Below, piece by piece: positions 32,101-42,379 of a stretch of DNA of 64,000 bases. A program made the position numbers and the translations under genes. Every line of letters starts with the position of its first letter. Position 1 is the first letter of the stretch. Origin of the DNA: Bufo bufo (Eukaryota; Chordata; Amphibia; Anura; Bufonidae); NCBI RefSeq assembly GCF_905171765.1, contig NC_053391.1, positions 262,959,918-263,023,917 on the forward strand. The letters are read 5' to 3'. The notes below the pieces were generated by a model. The model made no database searches and had not been told where the DNA came from. It saw nothing but the letters and a program-made list of their open reading frames with translations.

Positions 32101-34143
32101 TTGGGCCTTAGATCCAGAAGTAACTTTATGCCTCCTAAATTTAATCATAGTGTTGAAGCTTTCATTGATTTAGTTGACAGGGAAATACGCCAGGTATTGG
32201 ATGCACAGAAGAGAGGTACATACCCAACAACAGGTAATTTGTATAGCATAGAAACTACAGCCCTCCGAATGTTAATGCAGGACGCCAACATTACAATTAA
32301 ACCCGCCGATAAGGACGGCGCCATAGTCGTCATGGACACCAAATATTATATCAATGAAATAGAGACTCAACTCTCAGATATAGAAACTTATGAGCCAATT
32401 TCTTTTAACCCCACTTATAAAATTCAAAGGGAAATCAATTCATTTTTGGACTCAGTACTACAGCAGGGTATTATTGACAAAGCCACATTTAATTATCTAC
32501 ATAATGAACATCCTATGATGCCAGTACTATATACACTGCCAAAAATACATAAAAATTTAGATAAGCCACCAGGCCGACCAATTGTGGCCTCCACTAATTC
32601 ATTACTATCACCTTTATCCATTTATCTCGAAAAAATTTTAACCCCTTTGATTAAAAAAACAGATTCATTTTTGCTAGATACGAGTCATTTTCTAAACATT
32701 GTTTCTAAAATTGGCCTATTGCCTGACGAGGCTCTGCTGGTGACATTGGATGTGTGCAGCCTGTACACCTCCATACCTCATGATGGGGGGGTACAGGCTG
32801 TATCCAATTTACTTCAATCCTCGTCCTTGTCTATTGAACAACAGAATTTCTGTATTGAATTATTACAGTTGGTGTTACGACGTAATTATTTTATGTTTGG
32901 CAACAATTACTATATTCAGCGGAAGGGCACAGCAATGGGGGCTAATGTAGCCCCCCATAATGCGAATGCTTATATGGCAAATTTTGAGACATTATATGTA
33001 TACTCCCATTCAATTTTTAAACAACATTGTAAAACATGGCGTCGTTATATCGACGATATCTTCCTGGTGTGGGAAGGCACTCGCGATTCGTTCGATCAAT
33101 TCTTAAAATTTTTGAATAATACCATACCTGACCTAAAGTTCACTGTTACTATCAGTGAACGCACTGTCCATTTTTTGGGCACGGTAATAACCCAAAATTC
33201 GGATGGCAGACTCACTGTGGACCTTTATAAAAAACCTACCGACCGAAATACCCTTCTTCTCTTTTCGAGTAACCATCCTCATAATACTAAAACATCGTTA
33301 CCTAAATCCCAATTTATGAGGGTCGGGCGAATCGTGAGTGAGCCCCACACCAGGGAGATTCGTCTACAGGAAATGTCTCAAAGATTTCGTGCACGCGGTT
33401 ATCCACGATCACTCCTAGACACCGAGCTTAAAAAAGTAACTACTAGCACAGACAAACTGACTAAATCTGTTTCTCCTCCACGTCTACCATTTATTACTAC
33501 TTATCATTCATTTGTACCTAAGATACATCAAATTATTCGGAAACACTGGCCCCTCCTTAATAAATTTCATCCGGACATCTCGGAATTCTCACATCCTATG
33601 AGAATGTGCTATAAGCGACCACGGAATCTGAGAGATTCTTTAGTACACGCCGACGTAGGCTCTTTTAAACCCAAATTCATTCAGCCTACTTTGGCTCCTT
33701 TGAAAAATGGTACGTTTCCATGCTTAAACTGTGCCCAATGTACTAATGTTAAAAAAGGTAACACCTTTTCTCATCCTCATTCTGGGAAAATCTATAATAT
33801 TAAAGGATACTACACTTGTGCAACATCTTACGTAGTTTATATGATTAAATGCCCCTGTGGTCAAGCCTATATCGGTGAAACCTCCCAATCTATCCGTGAT
33901 AGGATAAGTAAGCATAAGTCCGATATTAGATGTAAAAAAGCAGAACTCCCTATTCCTCATCATTTTTTGCAGATGCATCATACTGTTAGTCAGTTACAAT
34001 TTCAAATTATAGACCATGTACCCATGCCAAGACGTGGCGGCAATCGTAAGCTTCTACTACAAAAAAGAGAGTCCTTCTGGATCTATGAGCTCAAAACGAT
34101 CTCACCACATGGACTAAACCGTGATTTTGATCTATTATTATGA
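32101..34143 (+). CDS. Penelope-like reverse transcriptase with GIY-YIG endonuclease (680 codons open)
   Basis: RT motifs are present in order: KPADKDGAIVVMD, LPKIHK and PGRPIVAS, the first catalytic Asp in LVTLDVCSLYTSIPHD, GTAMGANVAP, and YIDDIFLVWEG with the Asp pair (about residue 320). A zinc-like CLNCAQC segment precedes the GIY-YIG domain, which reads YVVYMIKCPCGQAYIGETSQSIRDR with the Arg, then H and E (RESFWIYELK) downstream. The Cys-rich link before GIY-YIG favours the Neptune clade. In intact elements RT and endonuclease perform target-primed insertion. The frame has no internal stop but lacks its N-terminus because of the TAA at 32068; no ATG starts it at 32101 (TTG). Confidence 0.9.
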   Translation: MGLRSRSNFMPPKFNHSVEAFIDLVDREIRQVLDAQKRGTYPTTGNLYSIETTALRMLMQDANITIKPADKDGAIVVMDTKYYINEIETQLSDIETYEPISFNPTYKIQREINSFLDSVLQQGIIDKATFNYLHNEHPMMPVLYTLPKIHKNLDKPPGRPIVASTNSLLSPLSIYLEKILTPLIKKTDSFLLDTSHFLNIVSKIGLLPDEALLVTLDVCSLYTSIPHDGGVQAVSNLLQSSSLSIEQQNFCIELLQLVLRRNYFMFGNNYYIQRKGTAMGANVAPHNANAYMANFETLYVYSHSIFKQHCKTWRRYIDDIFLVWEGTRDSFDQFLKFLNNTIPDLKFTVTISERTVHFLGTVITQNSDGRLTVDLYKKPTDRNTLLLFSSNHPHNTKTSLPKSQFMRVGRIVSEPHTREIRLQEMSQRFRARGYPRSLLDTELKKVTTSTDKLTKSVSPPRLPFITTYHSFVPKIHQIIRKHWPLLNKFHPDISEFSHPMRMCYKRPRNLRDSLVHADVGSFKPKFIQPTLAPLKNGTFPCLNCAQCTNVKKGNTFSHPHSGKIYNIKGYYTCATSYVVYMIKCPCGQAYIGETSQSIRDRISKHKSDIRCKKAELPIPHHFLQMHHTVSQLQFQIIDHVPMPRRGGNRKLLLQKRESFWIYELKTISPHGLNRDFDLLL

Positions 34144-35732
34144 ATATAATACGTAAATTTGATGTCTTCTTGAATAACGTTTGTTATTGCACACTCTATT
34201 GCATAATATTGTAATAATTATATTATTTTTATGTTATCACCAATTAATAATTTTTATATATTTTTTTTATTTTTTTCTCCTTATCTAGACGCGCTGAAAC
34301 ATAGGTTTAGGTATGCTTATAAATTTACTATCTTGTTTGTTCTAATATATACTAATCTTGTTAATATCTAATTCTGTAACTAATCAAGTTGTCTAACATG
34401 ATGGGTGATGACCGACACTATGAAACGCAGATTGGTTGATGACCGACACTATGAAACTTAAGATACCTAAATACCTAAATATCTAAAATATTTGTGATGA
34501 TTGATATTATAATATTCAGATGAGTGATGACTGACACTATGAAACCGTGACATATGATATATACAGATTCCATGATGGAGAATTTGTGAGATTTGATGAG
34601 CGCGCTATACCACCAAACGCTTCTTTTTTATATTATTTATTTGTCTTTTATTTCTATTGTTATAGATTTAGATGAGATGCTATAATCTGCAACTCTCCTA
34701 TCGATATGATTATATTCTTAAGAAATGCATTGGCGATATAGAGGTTAATTCTAGACACATAGCGTCTTGCGTTCCACTTTGCAACCAGACGCATGGTTGT
34801 GACGTCAAATGCATGCGCGCGGGCCGCTTTGCGTTCCACATACAAGCTAGACGCACATTTGCGTTCCAAATACAAACCAGACGCATAACAGTGACGTCAG
34901 ACGCCGAGCAACACGAGGCAAACTCACTATAACTGGCGCTTCATAGCCAGTCTCCCCTATACCACCAACGAGCATACATCGCTTCTGATATATCTGGTAC
35001 TACTTTTGATAGGATTGTTCAGTGTCTCTCGTTTTACCTTCTCTTTTCCTTTGTGACTTTGATTTACCCTCTGTATTCTATATGACCATATGCTAGCAAG
35101 ATACCACTTGATTTCTTTACTTGTAATGCGTGTACTTTGTATCTGTGATAGAATATTGGAGCTGCAAATCGCTTGTTCTCCCCCTTGGAGTCAGTCCATC
35201 TATCTGTTATACCATAACTAGAATCGCTATTTTGTTGACTAATTTCTATATAATCCCCTATTTCTGATTGGGACTTTCTACTAATTATCATGGTATATGA
35301 TATAGATTGGACTAGACTCCACCTTCTGCTCCTATTTTCCTCATTTTCTTCACCCTGTTCCTTGTCAGACTAACCCACCCCTGTGGCCCATTACTGTATT
35401 TCTATATAAATGTAGACTATTCATCTTGTATAAGTCTTATATTCAATGTCATTCAGCACCCGATTGTTGTAATATATATATATACTTTTACATTGTTTAT
35501 AGGCCGTGATCAAGGTCCAGTTTGGACCGAAACGTTGAAACGTTGGCCCTATCCTTCTGTTATGCAACATTAAGTTGGTGTTGACAATACAATAAATTCT
35601 ATTCAACTGAAAATTATATGAGCCGTGGATATATATTTTATCTGATATAGTGACGTGACAGTCCCTCCATTGAGCACCTCCCCTTGGGATTTACATTTCC
35701 CTTACCCGGAGTGCCTTCCAAAAAATTTGAAT
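34144..35732 (+). other. 3' untranslated part and pLTR of the Penelope-like element
   Basis: It contains a three- to four-fold repeat of GTGATGACCGACACTATGAAAC (34405-34545), a cluster of AGACGC/GCGTTCCA copies (34745-34900), and near the end the hairpin GTGATCAA, GGTCCA-GTT-TGGACC, GAAACGTTG (35506-35537) followed by AATAAA at 35589. No further gene is seen. Confidence 0.6.
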
Positions 35733-36080
35733 ATAGCAGAGAATCAGGCTTCATGTCACCCACCACTGGAACAGGCCACTGTCAGATATTTTTAGGCCCC
35801 GGCACCCAGACAGAGGAGAGAGGTCCCATAACAGAGATTCAGGCTTCATGTCAGCAGAGAATCAGTCTTCATGTCATAGCAGAGAATCAGGCTTCACGTC
35901 ACCCACCACTGGAACAGTCCATTGTCACATATTTAGGCCCAGGCACCCAGGCAGAGGAGAGAGGTCCCATAGCAGAGAATCTGGCTTCATGTCAGCAGAG
36001 AATCAGGCTTCATGTCACCCACCACTGGAACAGGCCACTGTCAGATATTTTTAGGCCCCGGCACCCAGACAGAGGAGAGG
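35733..36080. repeat. hAT minisatellite continuing after the Penelope insertion
   Basis: Two to three further units of the 141-143-bp repeat, ending at GAGGAGAGGTTCA, the same junction that ends the array in copy 2 (57345). Confidence 0.9.
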
Positions 36081-36196
36081 TTCATTCAACTTTGGGTTGC
36101 CCTGCAATATAATGGTAAAATAAAAATAAAGATAGGATTGAATGAGGAAGTGCCCTGGAGTACAATAATATATGGTTAAGGGGAGGTAGTTAATGT

Positions 36197-39100
36197 CTAA
36201 TCTGCACAAGGGATGGACAGGTCCTGTGGGATCCATGCCTGGTTCATTTTTATGAACGTCAGCTTGTCCACATTGGCTGTAGACAGGCGGCTGCGTTTGT
36301 CTGTAATGACGCCCCCTGCCGTGCTGAATACACGTTCAGACAAAACACTGGCCGCCGGTCAGGCCAGCACCTCCAAGGCATAAAAGGCTAGCTCTGGCCA
36401 CGTGGACAATTTGGAGACCCAGAAGTTGAATGGGGCCAAACCATCAGTCAGTACGTGGAGGGGTGTGCACAGGTACTGTTCCACCATGTTAGTAAAATGT
36501 TGCCTCCTGCTAACACGTTCCGTATCAGGTGGTGGTGCAGTTAGCTGTGGCGTGGTGACAAAACTTTTCCACATCTCTGCCATGCTAACCCTGCCCTCAG
36601 AGGTGCTGGCTGTGACACAGCTGTGTTGGCGACCTCTTGCTCCTCCTCTGCCTTCTCCTTGGGCTTCCACTTGTTCCCTGTGACATTTGGGAATGCTCTC
36701 AGTAGCGCATCTACCAACGTGCGCTTGTACTCGCGCATCTTACTATCACACTCCAGTGCATGAAGTAAGGTGGGCACATTGTCTTTGTACCGTGGATCCA
36801 GCAGGGTGGCAACCCAGTAGTCCGCACACGTTAAAATGTGGGCAACTCTGCTGTCGTTGTGCAGGCACTGCAGCATGTAGTCGCTCATGTGTGCCAGGCT
36901 GCCCAGAGGTAAGGACAAGCTGTCCTCTGTGGGAGGCGTATTGTCATCGTCCTGCGTTTCCCCCCAGCCACGCACCAGTGATGGGCCCGAGCTGCATTGG
37001 GTGCCACCCCGCTGTGAACATGCTTCATCCTCATCCTCCTCCACCTCCTCCTCATCCTCGTCCTCCAGTAGTGGGCCCTGTCTGGCCACATTTGTACCTG
37101 GCCTCTGCTGTTGCAAAAAACCTCCCTCTGAGTCACTTCGAAGAGACTGGCCTGAAAGTGCTAAAATGACCCCTCTTCCTCCTCTTCCTCCTGGGCCACC
37201 TCCTCTTCCATCATCGCCCTAAGTGTTTTCTCAAGGAGACATAGAAGTGGTATTGTAACGCTGATAACGGCGTCATCGCCACTGGCCATGTTGTTGGAGT
37301 ACTCGAAACAGCGCAACAGGGCACACAGGTCTCGCATGAAGGCCCAGTCATTGGTGGTGAAGTGGTGCTGTTCCGCAGTGCGACTGACCCGTGCGTGCTG
37401 CAGCTGAAACTCCACTATGGCCTGCTGCTGCTCGCACAGTCTGTCCAGCATGTGCAAGGTGGAGTTCCACCTGGTGGGCACGTCGCATATGAGGCGGTGA
37501 GCGGGAAGGCCGAAGTTACGCTGTAGCGCAGACAGGCGAGCAGCGGCAGGATGTGAACGCCGGAAGCGCGAACAGACGGCCCGTACTTTATGCAGCAGCT
37601 CTGACATGTCGGGGTAGTTGTGAATGAACTTCTGCACCACCAAATTCAGCACATGCGCCAGGCAAGGGATGTGCGTCAAACCAGCTAGTCCCAGAGCTGC
37701 AACGAGATTTCGCCCATTATCGCACACCACCAGGCCGGGCTTGAGGCTCACCGGCAGCAACCACTCGTCGGTCTGTTGTTCTATTCCCCCCCCCCCCCAC
37801 AACTCCTGTGCGGTGTGGGGCCTGTCCCCCAAACATATGAGTTTCAGAACGGCCTGCTGACGTTTACCCCGGGCTGTGCTGAAGTTGGGGGTGAAGGTGT
37901 GTGGCTGACTGGATGAGCAGGTGGAAGAAGAGGAGGAGGAAGCTGAGTAGGAGGAGGAGGAGACAGGAGGCAAAGAATGTTGCCCTGCGATCCTTGGCGG
38001 CGGAAGGACGTGCGCCAAACAGCTCTCCGCCTGGGGCCCAGCCGCCACTACATTTACCCAGTGTGCAGTTAGGGAGATATAGCGTCCCTGGCCGTGCTTA
38101 CTGGTCCACGTATCTGTGGTTAGGTGGACCTTGCCACAGATGGCGTTGCGCAGTGCACACTTGATTTTATCGGATACTTGGTTGTGCAGGGAAGGCACGG
38201 CTCTCTTGGAGAAGTAGTGCCGGCTGGGAACAACATACTGTGGGACAGCAAGCGACATGAGCTGTTTGAAGCTGTGTGTGTCCACCAGCCTAAATGACAG
38301 CATTTCATAGGCCAGTAGTTTAGAAATGCTGGCATTCAGGGCCAGGGATCGAGGGTGGCTAGGTGGGAATTTACGCTTTCTCTCAAATGTTTGTGAGATG
38401 GAGAGCTGAACGCTGCCGTGTGACATGGTTGAGATGCTTGGTGACACAGGTGGTGGTGTTGGTGGTACATCCCATGTTTGCTGGGCGGCAGGTGCCAACG
38501 TTCCTCCTGAGGCGGAGGAAGAGGCCGAGGCGGCGGCAGCAGCAGAAGAGGCCGAGGCGGCAGCAGCAGAAGAGGTAGCAGGGGGAGCCTGAGTGACTTC
38601 CTTGTTTTTAAGGTGTTTACTCCACTGCAGTTCATGCTTTGCATGCAGGTGCCTGGTCATGCAGGTTGTGCTAAGGTTCAGAACGTTAATGCCTCGCTTC
38701 AGGCTCTGATGGCACAGCGTGCAAACCACTCGGGTCTTGTCGTCAGCACATTGTTTGAAGAAGTGCCATGCCAGGGAACTCCTTGAAGCTGCCTTGGGGT
38801 GCTCGGTCCCAGATGGCGGCGGTCAGTAGCAGGCGGAGTCTCTTGGCGGCGGGTGTTCTGCTTTTGCCCACTGCTCCCTCTTTGTCTTTTGCTACGCTGT
38901 TGGCTCGGTTTCACCACTGCCTCTTCCTCCGAACTGTGAAAGTCAGTGGCACGACCTTCATTCCATGTGGGGTCTAGGACCTCATCGTCCCCTGAATCGT
39001 CTTCCACCCAGTCTTGATCCCTGACCTCCTGTTCAGTCTGCACACTGCAGAAAGACGCAGCAGTTTGCACCTGTGTTTCATCATCATCAGAGACGTGCTG

Positions 39101-39619
39101 AGGTGGTATTCCCATGTCCTCATCATCAGGAAACATAAGTGGTTGTGCGTTAGTGCATTCTATCTCTTCCACCCCTGGGGAAGGGCTAGGTGGATGCCCT
39201 TGGGAAACCCTGGCAGCAGAGTCTTCAAACAGCATAAGAGACTGCTGCATAACTTGAGGCTCAGACAGTTTCCCTGATATTCATGGGGGTGATGTGACAG
39301 ACTGGGCTTGGTTTTCATGCGCCATCTGTGCGCTTAGAGCAGAAGACTCGGTGGGAGATAATGTGAACGTGCTGGATGCACTGTCGGCCACCCAATTGAC
39401 TAATGCCTGTACCTGCTCAGGCCTTACCATCCTTAGAACGGCATTGGGCCCCACCAAATATGGCTGTAAATTCTGGCGGCTACTGGGACCTGAGCTAGTT
39501 GGTACACTAGGACATGTGGCTGTGGCAGAATGGCCACGTCCTCTCCCAGCACCAGAGGGTCCACTAACACCACCACGACCATGTCCGCGTCCGCGTCCCT
39601 TACTAGATGTTTTCCTCAT
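36197..39619 (-). pseudogene. hAT transposase (BED finger, hATC), copy 1, several lesions
   Basis: The start at 39619 (MRKTSSKGRGRGHGRGG) is followed by an acidic, low-complexity region. A BED zinc finger follows near 38630-38700 (VCTLCHQSL...TRHLHAKH), then an Ala/Ser stretch. The catalytic core has LTTDTWTS, VVCDNGRNL, IPCLAHVLNL and PTRWNSTLHML. An acidic run precedes the hATC dimerisation segment (FNFWVSKLSTWPELAFYALEV), which here is cut by a TGA at 36359-36361 (copy 2 has TGC). Frame changes occur near 39260, 38710 and 37140. An intact protein would be about 1,140 residues. This copy cannot make full-length transposase. Confidence 0.9.
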
Positions 39620-39754
39620 TGTTACCGTTCACCACAATAAGAAAAATATTATTCGGGCCAATGTATTGAATTCAAATTCAGGCCTTTTTTTACAGACACC
39701 TAACACTATCTGGCTATCTATTTAGGTACCGTATTACACTAATACAGGCACACC

Positions 39755-40780
39755 AGTAATGACAGATTTAGCTGAATATAAATTTGAGGCCTATTATTTA
39801 GGCGCTGGGTGACAGGTATACGTTTACGGACAGAATTAGACATGGATCTGCACAGTAGCGTGTGTGTGAAGTTATTGAGAATTACCCTATCAGCACCTTG
39901 AATCTAATATACCCTTTTAGGGATAGATTTAAAGTAGGCCTGATACAGCAGAAACCACTAATTTAGAGAATTGCAAAATTGGGAATTGTATTTCAACCCA
40001 GAACAAAAACTGTGCTTTGACGGACACTAAATAACTTGACCAGCTAAAGCAGTAATGACAGATTTGGATGAATATAAATGTGAGGCCTATTTTTTAGGCG
40101 CTGGGTGACAGGTATACGTTTAATCACAGAATTAGACTTGGATCTGCACAGTAGCGTGTGTGTGAAGTTATTGAGAATTACCCTATCAGCACCTTGAATC
40201 TAATATACTCTTTTAGGGATAGATTTAAAGTAGGCCTGATACAGCAGAAACCACTAATTTAGAGAATTGCAAAATTGGGAATTGTATTTCAACCCAGAAC
40301 AAAAACTGTGTTTTGACGGACACTAAATAACTTGACCAGCTAAAGCAGTAATGACAGATTTGGATGAATATAAATGTGAGGCCTAATTTTTAGGCGCTGG
40401 GGGACAGGTATACGTTTAATCACAGAATTAGACTTGGATCTGCACAGTAGCGTCTGTGTGAAGTTATTGAGAATTACCCTATCAGCACCTTGAATCTAAT
40501 ATACCCTTTTAGGGATAGATTTAAAGTAGGCCTGATACAGCAGAAACCACTAATTTAGAGAATTGCAAAATTGGGAATTGTATTTCAACCCAGAACAAAA
40601 ACTGTGCTTTGACGGACACTAAATAACTTGACCAGCTAAAGCAGTAATGACGGATTTGGATGAATATAAATGTGAGGCCTATTTTTTAGGCACTGGGTGA
40701 CAGGTATACGTTTACACACAGAATTAGACTTGGAATTGAACAGTAGCGTGTGTGTGAAGTTATTGAGAATAACTTGGTGA
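39755..40780. repeat. 296-bp tandem repeat of hAT copy 1
   Basis: Units start at AGTAATGACAGATTT at 39755, 40051, 40347 and 40642 (periods 296, 296, 295). Adjacent units are nearly identical. hAT copy 2 holds only one diverged unit (from about 62866), so amplification happened in the copy 1 lineage. Confidence 0.9.
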
Positions 40781-41295
40781 CAGGCTCAGCTTGACCCTGA
40801 TGTAGGATATAGCCAAAAAATAATCACACTATTGATGGTTAAATGCACTTTGTGACAGGCTCAGCTTGCCCCTGATGTAGTATATGGCCAAAAAATAACC
40901 ACACTAGTGATGGTTAAATGCACTTGACAGCTTGACCCTGATGTAGGATATAGCCAAAAGATAATCACACTATTGATGGTTAAATGCACTTAGTGACAGG
41001 CTCAGCTTGCCCCTGATGTAGTATATGGCCAAAAAATAACCACACTATTGATGGTTAAATGCACTTGATGACAGCTTGACCCTGATGTAGGATATAGCCA
41101 AAAAATAACCACACTATTGATGGTTAAATGCACTTAGTGACAGGCTCAGCTTGCCCCTGATGTAGTATATGGCCAAAAAATAACCACACTATTGATGGTT
41201 AAATGCACTTGATGACAGCTTGACCCTGATGTAGGATATAGCAAAAAATAACCACACTATTGATGGTTAAATGTACTTGGTGGCAGCTTGTGCTG
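40781..41295. repeat. Array of 67-75-bp units (TTGATGGTTAAATGCACTT) in hAT copy 1
   Basis: Seven or so units carry GATGTAGGATATAGCCAAAAAATAA alternating with GATGTAGTATATGGCC. The array is absent from copy 2 at the corresponding place (about 63160). Confidence 0.85.
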
Positions 41296-41876
41296 GCGCA
41301 CCACAAGCCACAAAATGGCCGCCGATCACCCCAGAAAAAAGTGACTGAAAAACGCTCTGGGCAGCCTAAAAACAGTGAGCAATTGAATAGCAGCAGTTCA
41401 ATGATCCACAGCTGTAGATCGATCACTGAATAAAGTCTTTTGGCGGAGTTAATCCCTGCCTAATCTCGCCCTAACGTCGCAGCTGCAACCTCTCCCTACA
41501 CTTGTATCAGCAGAGTGACGTGCAGCGCTACGTGACCCAAGCTTATATAGAGGCTGGGTCACATGCTGCACTGGCCAATCACAGCCATGCCAATAGTAGG
41601 CATGGCTGTGATGGCCTCTTGGGGCAAGTAGTATGATGCTTGTTGATTGGCTGCTTTGCAGCCTTTCAAAAAGTGCCAAGAAAGCGCCGAACACCGAACC
41701 CGAACCCGGACTTTTATGAAAATGTTCGGGTTCGGGTCCGTGTCACGGACACCCCAAAATTCGGTACGAACCCGAACTTTACAGTTCGGGTTCGCTCATC
41801 CCTATTGAAAACCAATGATGACTCTTCGATGTGGCATGTACCTTCTTCAGAGCTGAAAGGATAAACAGAGTGGATG

Positions 41877-42374
41877 TGTCACGGCGGACGTACACTTAGT
41901 ACAAAAGATAACACACCAACCAGGCTCTGGACGAGAGACAGGGGAAGGGTTACCTCCTAGCTTATTCCTGACCTCTTTCCCTGCACTGCTCAGCCCACAG
42001 CAGACCTTGAAGGTAGGTGTGCTAGTGTCCTCCAACCTGGGCTAACAAAACCCTGAACTCCCTAAGACGGTGAAGTGGGGAGATAGGAGCAGTCTGCTCG
42101 CACAGAACCTGGATGGAATAGAAGACACAAACAACCGAACTAGAAATGACACTTATCTCTGAGAGCAGGAACTGACAACCAACCTTCCCTCCAAGCTTCC
42201 CAGACCAGAATGAACAGTATAATCCGCTCAGGGCACTGGGCAGAGTGCTATTTAAACTAAAGACCCCACCCAGTGCACCTGATGAGAGGCGGATCCAGCA
42301 CGGCTCCAAAGCAACACTAAACTCGTGCTGCTATCCTGGCTGACCTCCGCACATCGTCAAAGTGGGGCATGACA
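41877..42374. mobile_element. Solo LTR (498 bp) in ERV pol/protease region
   Basis: It starts TGTCACGG and ends GCATGACA, with a perfect 5-bp duplication GGATG (41872-41876, 42375-42379). The internal region has no gene. It probably belongs near the family of the solo LTR at 1711-2239 (shared TGTCACGG start and TGCTCAGCCCA). Confidence 0.8.
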
Positions 42375-42379
42375 GGATG

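Larger units (their letters stand above)
31458..35732 (+). mobile_element. Penelope-like retroelement (Neptune-like, 4,275 bp)
   Basis: Direct copies of ATAGCAGAGAATCAG flank it (31443-31457 and 35733-35747), although the target is itself repetitive. The left end (TTATTGTATTGTCAACACCAAC at 31460) is an inverted copy of the right part (GTTGGTGTTGACAATACAATAA near 35575), the inverted-end structure seen in Penelope-like elements. It encodes RT plus a GIY-YIG endonuclease on the plus strand. Confidence 0.85.
28665..41804 (-). mobile_element. hAT element copy 1 (13,140 bp) in ERV pol
   Basis: It is flanked by a perfect 8-bp duplication TTGAAAAC (28657-28664, 41805-41812). The ends are inverted: TAGAGTTGAGCGAACA and, reversed, TAGGGATGAGCGAACC. 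Subterminal zones contain repeated GTTCGGGTTCGGG in both orientations. It encodes a BED-finger hAT transposase on the minus strand, carries a 141-143-bp minisatellite on the left and 296-bp tandem repeats on the right, and hosts two Penelope-type insertions. Confidence 0.95.

Noticed and set aside
34405..34545. Repeated TGATGACCGACACTATGAAAC, which carries TGATGA and GAAAC boxes as in a hammerhead core
   Set aside because: The bases between the boxes have no complementary halves for stem II, so I do not call a ribozyme.
36402..38977. Plus-strand frames over the hAT transposase, such as those at 36687-37169
   Set aside because: They are shadows of the minus-strand transposase, with low-complexity Ser and Pro runs from acidic codons. 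The same shadows occur at 57674-58690.
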